A DNA stretch of 64,000 nt. Origin: Halicephalobus mephisto (Eukaryota > Nematoda > Chromadorea > Rhabditida > Panagrolaimidae). The position numbers and the translations under genes were made by a program. The notes under the pieces were generated by a model, which was not told the DNA's origin, ran no database searches, and saw only the letters and a list, made by a program, of their open reading frames with translations. The stretch lies in NCBI GenBank assembly GCA_009193035.1, contig SWDT01000053.1, forward strand, positions 62,001 to 126,000. The letters run 5' to 3'. This document shows positions 39,824-53,500 of the stretch, in pieces. How positions within the stretch are numbered: position 1 is the stretch's first letter; every line of letters starts with the position of its first letter.

Positions 39824-39955
39824 AGTACAGTCCACTATGTCTATTTCGACAGTATTCCGGTGTTTTTTCAAATGCCAACAGTCATCCAGATGCAGTTGAC
39901 TTCGATATCCCAAATCCATATGACAACCACGAAAATAAGTAGAATCCAATCATGA
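39824..39955 (+). pseudogene. Exon-like frame related to the small protein at 31864-32124
   Basis: It follows an acceptor (TTTTTCTATAG) and reads STVHYVYFDSIPVFFQMPTV before a diverged tail and a TGA at 39953-39955. It has no start codon of its own in a plausible place, and no upstream exon was identified. Either a terminal exon or a decayed copy. Confidence 0.3.
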
Positions 39956-40135
39956 TCCTCAAGAAGGATGAAATAAAATCACTTAAAAAATGAAATTTCA
40001 ATTTTGATTGAACAATAAAATGAAAACATTTACACAAAAAATAACCATATATATCTCGCCATTATTTTCTTTAATACACATATCACGTCAAAGTAATTAC
40101 ATAAGTAAGAATACTTCAATTAAGATAAATAAAAA

Positions 40136-40410
40136 AATTATAAAAGTAGATAGAAAAAGAAAAATTTTTATCCTAAAAATAAGAATAATCAGCTTTCCCG
40201 TTTTTGACCTGACTCGGACGGTCCTAACACGAGAAATATTAATTTCTTTTCGAATACTTTTAATTAATACAAAAAATTAAGAAATTATAAAAGTAGATAA
40301 AATAAGAAAAATTTTTATCCTAAAAAATAAGAATAATCAGCTTTCCCGTTTTTGACCTGACTCGGACGGTCCCGACGCGAAAGGTCCCGACTCCTTTTCG
40401 AACATTTTCA
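40136..40410. repeat. ~148-bp direct repeat upstream of prp-21
   Basis: AATCAGCTTTCCCGTTTTTG followed by ACCTGACTCGGACGGTCC occurs at about 40187 and 40332, within two copies of a ~148-bp unit. The repeat ends about 65 bp before the prp-21 ATG, so it may hold doubled promoter elements. Confidence 0.65.
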
Positions 40411-40473
40411 ATTTCTGAAATCCACTTTATTCTTTGTTTTTTTTACTAAATTATTTTTGTCTTGTCCTTCAAA

Positions 40474-42865
40474 ATGACATCAGTAGCGAATGGAGTTGCT
40501 GCTTTACGTGTCTCAAATCGCGAGGAGGATTCCATGAATCTGGAGCCGTCATTAAGCGGAAAGGAAATTGTCGGAATTATTTTCCCGCCGCCAGACATCA
40601 GAAGTATGTTTAATTTTTTATTTCATATATAAATATGACTTTTTTAGCAATTGTTGATAAAACAGCGACATTCGTGGCTAAGAATGGAGTGGAATTCGAA
40701 AACAGAATCAAGGAAAAAGAAGCGACGAATCCCAAATTTGCGTTTTTGTCTCCGACTGATCCTTATCACGCTTATTATCGTCATAAAGTCAAGGAAATCG
40801 AGGCTAATGAGTCCGCGGGTATCAGGGCTCCTTTGCAGGCCCCTGTCGGTCAGCTACCCCCACAAGCCCCCGAGGCAGTCCAGCAGCACATAAGAGAAAA
40901 AGAATTTGTCCCCACCGAGCCCCCCAAAGGCTTCGAGTTCATGGCAGATCCATCGACGATTAATGGATTTGATTTGTGAGTTTTTGTTTTCGAGAATTTA
41001 AAATTTTATATGAAATCTGCTTTAGGGACGTTCTGAGATTGACTGCGTTGTTCGTCGCCCGGAATGGTCGTCAGTTTTTGACTCAATTGATGAACAGAGA
41101 AATCCGGAATTTTCAATTTGACTTTTTGAAGCCCCAGCACTCCAATTTCCCTTATTTCACGAAGCTAGTGGAGCAATATACGAAGGTTATTCTGCCATCC
41201 AAGGACGTCGACACCGAGTTGGCGAAGAATTCTGGTTTCGACGAAGTTTTGAAAGACGTCAAGTACCGAGTAGCATGGGAGAAGCATCAGAAAGCCATCA
41301 AAGACAGAGCAGAAGAAGAATCTGAAAAAGAACGAATTGCCTATGCTCAGATCGAATGGCACGATTTCGTCGTTGTTCAGACGGTGGATTACCAACCGAG
41401 TGAAACAGGTAAATATTTCATTTATTTATGATTCAAATTCTCTAGAAACCTCTGAGATTTTGCTTAAATTCCTAAAAGGTTCTAGAACACTGGGAGTTTT
41501 CCGAATCTTCCAGAATCTCATGAAGATTTTTAAGACCATCTAAAGTTAAACGTTCTAGAAACTTTTAGAAATTTGTAGCAAAACGACTTTATACCAGTGC
41601 TTATTTCCCTTTATGGTAATGAATATAATTAACTTCCAGCAAATCTACCTCCTCTTTGTACCCCTAAGGATGTTGGAACTCGGATTCTCCTGCAGCAGCG
41701 TGAAGAGGCCAAAGCGGCGACTGAAGCCGTTGAGATGGAAGTGGAAAGTGAATCGGAAGAAGAAGAAAGTGATGAAGAGTCTGATGCCAGAAGAGATGAA
41801 GACGGGTTTGTTGTTCCTAAACCAAAACTTCGTGCTTCTTATCAAGTTCATCAACCAACACCGAATGTTGAAATTTCCGATGATGTTATTGTGAGGGATT
41901 ACGATCCTAAGAAAGCTAGAACTCAGACTAAGCCTAAGCCAGCAGATCAGTACATTATTTCTCCCTTAACGAATGAGAGAATTCCAGCAAGTAAACTAGA
42001 AGAACACGTTAGATATAATACGGTTGATCCACAGTACAAGATCCAACGTGATCGTGAAATGATTAATAGGATTGATGAAGAACCGACGAATGCTTCTGGT
42101 ACTGAAATTTCAAAGAATATTGCTAAATTGGCAGAACGTCGTACTGATATTTTTGGTGTTGGAGAAAAAGGAATTGAACAGACTGTTATTGGAAAGAAAT
42201 TGGGTGAAGAAGATTCTCGTCCAAGAGTTGATCCTAAAAATATATGGGATGGACAACAATCGACAATTGATGCTACAACTAGAGCTGCTCAACAAGAAGT
42301 TCAGCAACAAATGCAAGCAGAAGCAGCTAAGAATAATCCTCCACCTCCTGTTGTTAGTAATCAAGGAATTGCGAAATTAATGTCTGTTCCAACTCCACAA
42401 GTTACACCTTTGATGGGAATTCCTGGAATGCAATCTGGATTTGTTCCTCCTCCTGCTCCTTATGGAATGATTCCTGGAACGGCTAGACTTGTTGCTCCTC
42501 CACCGCATGTTCAGGATTTGTTAAATCAACCTCCGGCTAAAAGAGCTCGTGTTGAAGATGATCTTGTTCCGGAAAATTTGTGGATTCAGAAATATGGAAC
42601 CAATATTTCAGTTCTTATTTCTCTTCCGAATGCTGCTGAATGGAATTGTAATGGTGGACAAGAACAAATTGAACTTGCTATGACATCGATGGTTAGTAAT
42701 TTGAAGTCGATAATTCAAGAAAAATCAGGAATTCCGGCTTCAAAACAAAAATTATCATATGATGGAATGTTTTTGAAAGATAATTTTTCTCTGGCGTATT
42801 ATAATGCCCAACCGAATTGTCAGATTTTGTGTCAATTGAAGGAACGTGGAGGCAGGAAGAAGTGA
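40474..42865 (+). CDS. prp-21: Splicing factor 3A subunit 1 (SF3A1 / PRP21)
   Basis: U2 snRNP component of the SF3A complex, required for branch-site recognition. Exons 40474-40603, 40648-40975, 41026-41408 and 41640-42865 join in phase to 688 residues. Two SURP modules are visible: residues about 45-95 (IVDKTATFVAKNGVEFENRI) and about 155-210 (LTALFVARNGRQFLTQLM). The PRP21-like central region follows, with an acidic stretch and the hallmark VIVRDYDPKKA. Then come a Pro-rich segment and a C-terminal ubiquitin-like domain (IQEKSGIPASKQKLSYDGMF, ending RGGRKK). Length and domain order match metazoan SF3A1. A ~148-bp repeat precedes the start. Confidence 0.96.
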
Positions 42866-44561
42866 TTTGTATTTATGTGGAGTGAGAATAATCAGGATCT
42901 GGGTTTTGATTAATTGGAAATGTCGGCTTTGTGAGGGGAATAGTGTTCTCTGGATGTTGGAGGTATTTTAGAATTTTGTTGTTTATGAATTCTGACGTAA
43001 ATTAATTCAGTTTTAAAATAATGGATTGATTTATGGATTTTTTGGAATTTAATAATGATGAAATTTTAAATATTTAATTGGTTTTTTAAATTGAAATTGT
43101 TGAAATTTTAAATCTTGTTTTATTTGATCTCTGAGATAAAGGATTTTCCCTAGCTTTGGTTGTAATCGGGCGATCGATGGATGCAAGAATCGGCAGCCGC
43201 CCCCACTGGTGCAAAGCCAGGTATATCTCGGGACGGATGTCTTGGACAAAAGAAACGGCTTGAGTATTAATAGTTGTGAGCAGCTGCCTGGGGGCATATT
43301 GCTTTCGAAACGATAGTTTTGCTTCCAGTGTTGAGCTCTTGATTTTATTCGAGTTATTTAGCACCTGTCTTTTACGATATAACGAACGAAAATTGATCGA
43401 GAAGCTTCATTGGAAGTTTTAAAAAATATTATTGCCTTAGGCAACGAGGTAAGGATAATAAACAATTGTGAACATTTTTTGATTTTTTTTCTAGTTCTAT
43501 CCATCAAGTCCCCAAGGCAGGAACTGCGTTTCCTCCGGCGGTATTTCTTTGGTCGGGTTTTAGGCCAAAGATAATTGAAACAAATTTGGTGGAAACTGTC
43601 TAGAGGTGAGTTATTGATTTTTATAGTTTTCCTTAGGGGATTTGTTTTTTCTGAAAAATGGATCAGGATCGGATTTCCTAAAGCCAATGATGATCAATCC
43701 CTGAGGAATGCGGGGGTGAAACAGAACGAATTTTATTTTGGAAGAAAAATGAAGGAACTTAAATTTCGAAATTTTCCTGGACGAAATATGGAAACCTAAA
43801 AGAGAAAAAACTTCAAACGTGGGCAGTTTTTCCAGTCAAGAGACGAAAGCAATATGCCTTGAACATGAACAGTTTTTCCTAAAAAATGGAAAACACTCAA
43901 TTTCATTGTACCAATTTTTCCACTACAATTGGGAAATAAGAACTGATTCAAACATGAACAGTTTTTCCCACAAAAGATGATTGCTCGAAAAGATACCAAG
44001 TAGGTTTATTTTTTACCATTTTTATCTTTTTTCTATTTTTTTCATGTTTTCGCTGTGAGACACTGATATTGTTTCTTTTTATTTTTTTTCTATTTTTTTG
44101 TTATAAAATGTATTTTTTTTATATTTTTTAATTTTTTAAAATATTTTTTTACGTTTTTTTATCGTAAAATTATTTTTTAAAAGTTTTTATTGCATTTTTT
44201 CTAATTTTTTAAAATTATTTTTGAACTTTTTTATGAATGTAATTTTTTGACTTTTTCATTATCGTTTTTTTGGTTTTCTTCAAGTGATTTCCTTCGTTTC
44301 CTTTGATCTGAACTTGAGCTAGAGTCTGATTACTGTTGATCCGGGATTTGCGCGAGATTTCCGAGATTAATTTCGAGTACTTGCAAACTTTTGTTTTGAA
44401 TTTTTCATTTTCTGTCGCTTGTTTGATCATTGTTACCGAAATTAAAAATTGCTAAAATCGAAAACTGAAATTTTTCGTTTTTGAAAACTGAACTATTACG
44501 AAATTTATTCAATTTCCAACCTTTGAAGATTACTGTAATTTTATTTTGATGGGTCTTCAGA
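42866..44561. other. Spacer and probable 5' UTR/promoter of the giant gene
   Basis: Candidate non-coding exons lie on the plus strand. One ends at 43447 (CAACGAG|GTAAGG). A 47-bp intron follows, then an exon at 43495-43605 (TTTTTTCTAG acceptor, TAGAG|GTGAG donor). All frames of these exons contain stops, so they would be 5' UTR. AACATGAACAGTTTTTCC is repeated about three times between 43815 and 43975. The rest, to 44560, is T-rich. Confidence 0.4.
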
Positions 44562-47500
44562 ATGTTCATGTTTTCCAGTTTTTTGATCAGAGCTCGAAAC
44601 AGTATTTATTCAAGTTGTTCTTTGGAATCTGGAGAGACCGGGGATTCAGACGAAGTGTACTTGTCCGGTCCCAACAAGAAGAATTCAACCACGTCCGAAA
44701 AAAACCAAAAATCGGTCGTTGAACTCGTTGATGAAATAGAAATTAAAAAAGAAATAAAACCGGCAAAATTGACCAGATCAGAACCGGTGATTTTTTTTCC
44801 TCCTCCGCCCGATTATCCGCCTCCGTCGGAGCCCAAAAGAACCAAATCCGTCCGGTTCTCGTTCACAGGAACTCAAAAACAAAATTCCACTCGAGACCAA
44901 AAATCTGTTTCAAAAGAGTCTCAGAAAGAAAACAAACTTTCTCCAAAATTTCTTCCTGTTCCGTCTTCTAGTTTAAAAGGAAATTCCACTCGAAAAAAAA
45001 ATCCGAATTCAAATAAAAGCCAGAAGGAAAATGTAAATTCTTCGAAATTTTCGTCGTTGGATTTCAGAGGACTTCCTCCTCAGGACCAAGGTTGTTCTTC
45101 AAGTAGGTCTCGGAAGGAAAATTTATCTCCCAGCAGACTCCTGCCTCTTCCGTCGTTGGATTTCAGAGAACTTTCTTCTCAGGACCAAAGTTGTTCTTCA
45201 ACCAGATCTCGAAAAGAAAACTTATCTCCTAGCAGACTACTGCCTCTTCCGTCGTTGGACTTCAGAGAACTTTCTTCTCAGGACCAAGGTTGTTCTTCAA
45301 GTAGATCTCGGAAGGAAAATTTGTATTCTTCAAAACTCCTGCCTCTTCCGTCGTTTGACTTCAGAGAACTTTCTCCTCAGGACCTAGATCCCTTCTCAAC
45401 CAGATTTCCGAGGAAAAATATATATTCCGGAAGATACGTTCCTCTTCCGTCATCTAACTTCAAAGAGGATTCCACTCAGGACCGAGGTTCTCTTTCGACT
45501 GAGTCTCGAAAGGAAAACACGCCTAGTCTGAAACCTCTTCCTCTTCCGTCGTTCGATTTCAAACAATATTTCACTCAGGAGCCAGATTCCGTCTTCACTC
45601 GGCCTTGGAAGGAAGAAATACTTCCTCCAGAATATGTCCCTGTTCCACCGATCGATTTCATGGATAATTCCACTCAGGATTCTTTTTTGAGTAAATTTCG
45701 AAAGAAAAATAAATCTTCCAAGAAATCTCCTCCTGTTCCGTCAGTTGATGTTGAAGAATCTCCCACTCAGGACCTGGATATTAATTCAACTGAGTCTCGA
45801 AAACAAAATTCATCTTCTTCGAAAATTCAAGTACCACCAATTGATGTTAAAAAATCTTCCACTCAGGACCCAGGTCTTAATTCCACTGGATCTCAAAAGG
45901 AAAACAAACCTTCAAAGGTTCCTCTAGCTGACTTCAGAGAATCTTCCACTCAGGACCTGGATATTAATTCAACTGAGTCTCGAAAAGAAAACAAACTTTC
46001 TTCCAGAGTTCCTTCAGTTAGTTTTAAAGAACTCTCCACTCAGGACCCAGATCGTAGTTCAATTGGGTCTCAGAAGGAAAATTTATCATCTTTTAAAGTT
46101 CCCACTGCATCAGTTAATTACAAAGAACTCTCCACTCAGGATCTGGATATTAATTCAACTAAGTCTCGGACGGAAAATCCATCTTCCTCAAAGGTTCCTG
46201 TTCTTTCGTTTAATACCAAGGAACTTTCCACTCAGGATCCAAATCGTAGTTCCACTGAATCTCGGAGGGAAAATTTATCTTCCTCAAAGGTTCCTGTTCT
46301 TTCGTTTAATATCAAGGAACTTTCCACTCAGGATTCAAATCATAGTTTTACTGAATCTCGGACGGAAAATCTATCTTCAAAGGTTTCTGTTCTTTCATTT
46401 AACATCGTGGAACTTTCCACTAGAGACCCAGATCGTAGTTCAACTGAGTCTCGGACGGAAAGCAAACCTCCGAGATACCCTTCTGTTCCGTCTTCTAGTT
46501 TCAAAAATAGCTGTAATCAATATTCCGGTTTCATTTCAAATAGATCTCAAAACGAAAATATATCTTCTCCAAGATATCTTCCTGTTCCATCTTTCAGTCT
46601 TAAAAAACGTCAAAAACCGAATCCAATTTTAAATCGTTTTTCGGTCCGAGAAGTGATCGAAAGCGATGAATCAGGATTTGATGATTACTATTCCGACAAC
46701 ATTTCGGAAGAATCCTTCGTCACCGCTCCAGGAACTCCTGATAGTGGAAATTGGACAGATAATTTGGCGAGTAAAATATCGGAGAAACAAAATGAACTTC
46801 TTTCGAAAGTGAGTTAAAAAAACACTATTCAAATTAAATTTTAAATTTTCAAAAATATTTAAATTTGGATTTTCAAAAATATTCAAATTTGGATTTTTAA
46901 AAGTACTTAATTTTAAACTTCTTAAAATATTCAATTTTAAACTTCTTAAAATTTAAAATTTTAACTTTTTTTAAATATTCAATTTTAAACTTCTTAAAAT
47001 TTTCAATTTTTTTAAATTTTCAAAAGTATTCAATTTTGGATTTTTCAAAAATATTCAATTTTAAATTTTTAAAAATTTTAAATTTGGATTTTTAAAAATA
47101 CTTAATTTTAAACTTCTTAAAATATTCAATTTTAAATTTTTTTAAATATTCAATTTTAAATTTTTCAAAAATGTTTAATTTTAAATTTTCAAAAATATTC
47201 AATTTTTAATTTTTTAAATATTTAATTTTGGATTTTTTAAAAATGTTTAAACTTTGATTTTTGCAAAAAATGTACAATTTGAAACAAGTTTTTAGTTGTT
47301 TTTTCTTCAAGTGGACAAATTAGAACTTTCGAAGGCGAGAAACATCTGGTTCTCTTGAAGCATTCGATCCAGAAAAATATTTCTTGATTTTTTTGTTTTG
47401 TATTTTTTGCACATACTGGATCTTCCACGAAGTTCTTAAATCTTTTAGAAATCCTTAAAAATTAAAAAGAATATAAAATTGAAAATTTATAAAATCGATT

Positions 47501-50500
47501 ATTTTTAAATTTTCAAAATTTATTCATTTAAAAAATCTAAAAAATTAAACATTATTTTTTGAAAAATTCTACGTTTTTTAAATTTATACAAAATTAAAAA
47601 AAAAAATTAAATATTTTTAAAATAATTTTGGAATTTTTATTTAAATTTAATTTATTTAAAAATCTTAAAATTAAATATTTTTTACAAAATTCTATGTTTT
47701 TTAAATTTATATAAAAATTAAAAAAAATTAAATATTTTTAAAATAATTTTGGAATTTTTAAATTAAAAAAAAATTAAATATTTTAAAAATAATTTTGGAA
47801 TTTTTATTTAAATTTAATTTATTTAAAAATCTTAAAAAATTAAATATTATTTTTTACAAAATTCTGCAAATTTTATTTCGATTTAATTTATCTCGAATTT
47901 AAAAAAATTAAACATTAACCTTTTGTCAACAAAGCATCCGAGAATATTGTTTCAAGCAGATACAAGACTCCGAAAATCCTGAGCACTCTCGAGATTTTCC
48001 GTCATTCGAGTACCTGCAATCAGAAAGTTGAAATCTGTCCTGCCACATCTTGCTTGAAAACCTCGGCAAACATTTTTGTACAAGTCTGAAAACTGTTTTT
48101 CTTATTAATTTTTTGTTTTTTTAAATCGATTTTTTGGTTTTTTTGTTTCTGAAAAATTCTTTTTTTAAGTTCTCGAGATTGGCGTCAAGTTGGTTGTTGA
48201 ACGAACGAACGAATATTTTTCGGATATTCATTGTTATTTCTGGCCTAAATCCAAGCAAAAGCAGCTTATTTAGGATTAATTCGAAGCGAAAGATTGATTT
48301 CAATCGGTAATTTTCAATTTAAAAAAAATTAAGATACTGTAGAATTTTAAAAATTTTGTAGATTTTCGATTTTTTAAAAATCAGAAAATTCTTATTTAGA
48401 ATTAATTGAAAATAAAAAATTGATTTTAATAAATAATTTTCAGTTTTTAAAAAATTAAGATACTGTAGAATTTTTAAAATCTTGTAGGTTTTCGATTTTT
48501 CGAAAATCAGAAAATTCTTATTTAAAATTTATCTGAAATAAAAAATTGATTTTAATAAGTAATTTTCAATTTAAAAAAATTAAAATATTATAGAATTTTT
48601 AAAATCTTGTAGGTTGTGGATTTTTTAAAAATCAGAAATTTCTAAAAAATTCCGCCATTTTCAAAAAATTTCATAAAATTGCTCATTTTCGACGTTTATG
48701 ATAGAATTTTTCAGAATTTTTGAAGATTTTGAAATTTTTCAAAATATAATAGAAGTTTCTGAAAATTTTCGGAATCTTGTGAAAATTTCTCGAAAAATTC
48801 CAAAATTCAACAAAAAAAATCCGGAACCAACTTCTAAAATCAAGGGTTCTTGAAGTACCCAAGAAGTCCTAGAAATTCGTCTCGAGACAATTTCGTAACA
48901 ACTCTTATTTCTGTTTTTTTGCAAAAAACGATTTTTGTTCTCCAGTTTTATTACTGTATTTTTATTCTAAATTTTTAAATTTCAAAAATCTCACAGCAGA
49001 AATTTTTGATTTTATTTTTTTTTAAATTTAATTTTCAAATTTTTTTTTTGAATTTTTGATTTTAATTTTTTTTTAAAATTTAATTTTCAAAGTTTTTCAT
49101 TTTTTTAAAATTTAATTTTCAAAGTTTTTTATTTTTTTTTGAATTTATTTTTGATTTTAATTTTTTTTTAAATTTAATTTTCAAAGTTTTTCATTTTTTT
49201 TGAATTTTTGATTTTTTAATTTTTTTTGAAATTGTATTTATTTTTGTACAGTAATTAGTTTGAAAATTAAATTTGTAAACAATAAACTTTTAATTTTCTA
49301 CGGGTCTATAGGTTTTGAAGGAAATTTTTGTCTCAACAAGAATGATTTTTTTCTGTTATCTCGCAACGAAAAATCTGCTTTTTTCAACACGAAAATTTTA
49401 AAAATAAAGTTTTATTTTTCTCACAGCGAAAATTTTTTTATGATAAAATTTACTTCTTGACACGAAAATTTTAAAAATAAAGTTTTATTTTTCTCACAAC
49501 GAAAATTTTTCTTTTTTGTTATAAAATTTGTTTTTTTTCGACATGAAAGTTTTTAAAAATAAAGTTTTATTTTTCTCATAGCGAAAATTTTTTTAATGAT
49601 AAAATTTGTTTTTTTTTCAACACGAAAATTTTAAAAATAAGGTTTCATTTTTCTCACAGCGAAAATTTTTTTTTATGATAAAATTTGTTTTTTTATTTTT
49701 CGTTACTTTTTGCTTTGCAGGCTGCGAACCAGCTTGTGGCCCAACTTCGGCAATCCCTCAGATCACCTGTACCTAAAAGCTACCATCTCACAGAAGGCCC
49801 GTCTTCCGTCACTTCGAAGCCGGGTTCTACCGTATCCAAGACCCCTATCGTAACCACAGACACAGACTCCGACGAAGAAATGGATCTTATTGGAGTTCAA
49901 TTATCTACAGTAACCTGTGTCACTTGTCAGTGCTGCAGATGCGGATGTGACCAGCCTTCTGGCAGCGGGACTTCGAAGAAGAAACTGAAGCCGGGGAGTA
50001 AACTGAGCAAGAAGGAGTTCTGGGCCCGGAGGACGGCCAGTGCCACGGACGTCTACGAGCTGTCCTCCAACACCCCCAGGAAGTACCTCCCTAAGTGGTC
50101 CAGGAAGGTTCCGGACGAGGTAGTTCTGAAAACAAATGAAGAAAATCTTAAAAAATGGGAATCGGAAGAAAAAGAAATTTGGGAAAAACGTCTAAGTGCC
50201 AGTTGTTCGAGTCAGTCGAGCCTCATCCACGACGGGTACTATCCGCCTCCCCTCAGGCCCAGAGGCAGTGTCCAATCCATGGTGGTGGTTTCTGAAGTCG
50301 CGGAAACAGACAATCATGAATCTGAATCCGGGATTGAACAACCTTTGTTGAGATTGAAAACCACGAAATCAGAACCGACAACCCACTTCCAAGAGACAGC
50401 GTCCCCCCAGCACCCCCCACCTACCCCCTTCCCGACCCCTGAGGAGCTCCAGAAGTCAGACCAGAAGGAATTCAGGGATTCTAAGCGGCACTCGAAAGAA

Positions 50501-53500
50501 TACATCCCGATCATCAAACTCCGGGACAAGAAAACAAAAAAAACAAGATCACTTACAGCCGTCCCAGATGCCTCTGGCTATTATTCAAATCTGATTACTC
50601 TGCGAGAGGAAATCGTCCCAGAACCGATCTTGATCCAACCTTCAGAACCCCCTCCTATTAGAGACCCTAAGTTAAGCAAAAAACTCAAAAAAGAAGCTTC
50701 TAGGCGATCGGTCACAAGCGACAACGGGACGTCCGGTTCAGGTCCTGCCTCAGGCCCCAGGAAGCGAGAATCCGCCTTCGCCAAGATGAGACGCGGATTC
50801 AAATCCATGTTCGGCGGGTCTAGTCGGTACGTTTTTACTGTTTAACAAGTTAACAACGATAAATAACAACATATTAATGAAAATTAATTTTTAAAAAACA
50901 TGTTGTATAACATTTATTTTTTAATTTTTTTAATTTTTGTGGATTTATTGATTTATTTTTTATTTAATTATAAAATATTATTTATAATATGGTGATATGT
51001 GATTATCTCAAAAAAATTAAAACGGAATTTTGCCGGATTTCAGCGACGACGAATCCCGACAACAACCCCGCGGAATCCAGCACTCTGCCTCGGCCGCGGC
51101 GGTCCCGGACGGCTTCGATCGTCGGGGACGAATAGGGGTATGTGTACTGTAGCTTATTTAAATCTAATTATTTGGAGAAATTTTTCCAGAACCCTCAATC
51201 GACCGAGGAAATCGCTTCTCCAATGACGTCACCGACCCCTTTAAGAAGGTCTGGAGGCTCCCATCCGTCTTCTGCTTTCCACAGTACCCGACCTGATTGG
51301 TATGATGTCGGAAACGGAGACTACGCCGAGATCAGACGAGAATGTAAGTCGTTTGTTCGTCAATCATCCGGGACCTGACAACAGGCCGAATAAACACAGC
51401 TGACTCTTGGAAAAACTGAAATTTTCCGGGTTTACACCTAAATAAAAAAAATATTTTCTAAACAATTTTCGTAAAAAATCGATGAAATAAAAAAAATAAA
51501 AAATTTATAAAAAATAAAAAAAAATTTTTTAAATCGAATTTCGCAAAAAAATATTTTCTAAACAATTTTCGTAAAAAATCGATAAAAAAATAAAAAAAAT
51601 AAAAATTTTATTAAAAATAAAAAAAAAATTAAAATTTAATTTCTTTGAAAAAATTTCTTTTTTTACCTAAATGTGAAATTTGGCATTTAGTGACATAACG
51701 CCAAGTTGTTTCAGATTCTGCTCCGCTTTCACCGAAAACTGTAAAATTCGAGGATGAAATCGACAAAGACCTCCTCAGTGGACCGACTTCTCCGTCTTCT
51801 GGCCTCTACAGTAAGCCAGACAAATACAGATTTCAGCCAATCATTCCCCAACCGATCACCAGTCAATCCAGAGCAGTTCCTGAAAAACCCGCAAGAATCG
51901 GAACCATGGGGTCTTCTACTCCGTCTTCTCAGCAAGGGACTCAAATCCACAGTCAAGCGGACCTCGATGAAGCCACCATTGAACTTCTGAAGTTGAGTTC
52001 GGAGCCGACGAAGGTGACCTACAGCGCCAATCCCAGGATCTCTCCAAACGCAGACAAGTTGCAAAAAGCAGCGTCTACTAATTCTATGCACAAGGTTATC
52101 AGAACAAATGTAAGTTTTTGCATATCAAGAACTAAGTTTTATAAAAAATAATTGTTTTTCATATATCAAAATTAATTTTAATACACTTTTCATATATCAA
52201 AAATGTTATTCACCCATTTTTAATATATGAACACAGAATTATAATATAAAATTCGATTTCCATATACAGAAAATTATCATTCATATATCAAAATCCACTT
52301 TGATTTATTTTTATATATTGATTTTCAGGATGGAGGTACAGTGAAAATTGCTAACCAATTCACCTGGGATACTAATCGCCTTCAACAAGCCCCTGCTCAA
52401 CAAGGGCCCCGAACAGAAACGAAAACAACCACATCTACAACCAAGAATCCAGATGGAACAGAATCGACTTCAAAAACGAGGGAAACTACCCATGAGGATT
52501 CTGTTAAACGTCCCGGTCCTCCTATCGTCAGAACCACTGTTGAAGGAAAATTAAAAATGGAAAAAATGGTCGGAAAAAGACTTGCTTCTGTGGAACACCA
52601 GATTGCCAAGGCTTACACTATTCGAGATACAGTAACCCATTACAAGATCAGAACTGTAATGGGCAAGAGATCAGTTATCATCGAGGAAAGACCGGGAAGC
52701 GGGATGGCTGACGACGGAGTCAGAAGCAGCGGCACTTACAAACTGAGTGTCTTCGAAGACGGAAAAGAAATCGGAAGTCATGAGGCCAACATCGGGGTTC
52801 CTGACAACGTGGTGAGTTATTTTCTTTAAAAATTGGAAAACCTTAGTGGGAATTCATATATGAAAATTTTAATTTTTGAACCTTAAAAATTCGTTCGAAA
52901 ACATTAAATTTTAATATTTTTTTCAAAATTCAAGTTTTAAAAAAATTAAATCTGTAGTTTTGTAAGATTTTCAATAAGTTACAAAACTACAGTAATACTT
53001 CTTATAAAATATTTTTTTAAAAGAATTTATTTTAATTCAAAGTTAACGCTCATTTTTAAAAATTTTTAATATTTTTTTCAAAATTCATGTTTTATAAAAA
53101 TTAAATCTGTAGTTTTGTAGAATTTTCAATAAGTTACAAAACTACAGTAATACTTTTTATAAAATACGTTTTTAAAAAAGTTATTTGGATTGAAAATGTT
53201 TGCACAAACTTTTAACATCGGAAAATTAACATTTTCATATATGAAAAACAACCGAAATTCTACAAGTTGATTCTAGAGCAAACCAGACTACCTTGCCAAA
53301 CTCTCCCAGAAGCTCCTGGCAGATCTAGCCACCCTTGATGGCGATCAGCTGACTGCATTGACTCGGGTAGAAATTGAGCGGGTAGAGGACGTCCAGGACA
53401 TTGTCAAGACGTATCTGATCGGTAAAGCTGCTGAGTCTCCTGTTCCTCCTATCCAAGAACTCGCGTATGAATCTGCTAGTGACCATTTGTCTTCTGCCAA

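Noticed and set aside
43086..43687. Minus-strand frames between prp-21 and the giant gene
   Set aside because: No recognised motif. The plus strand here has a good 47-bp intron and donor/acceptor pairs that better fit 5' UTR exons.
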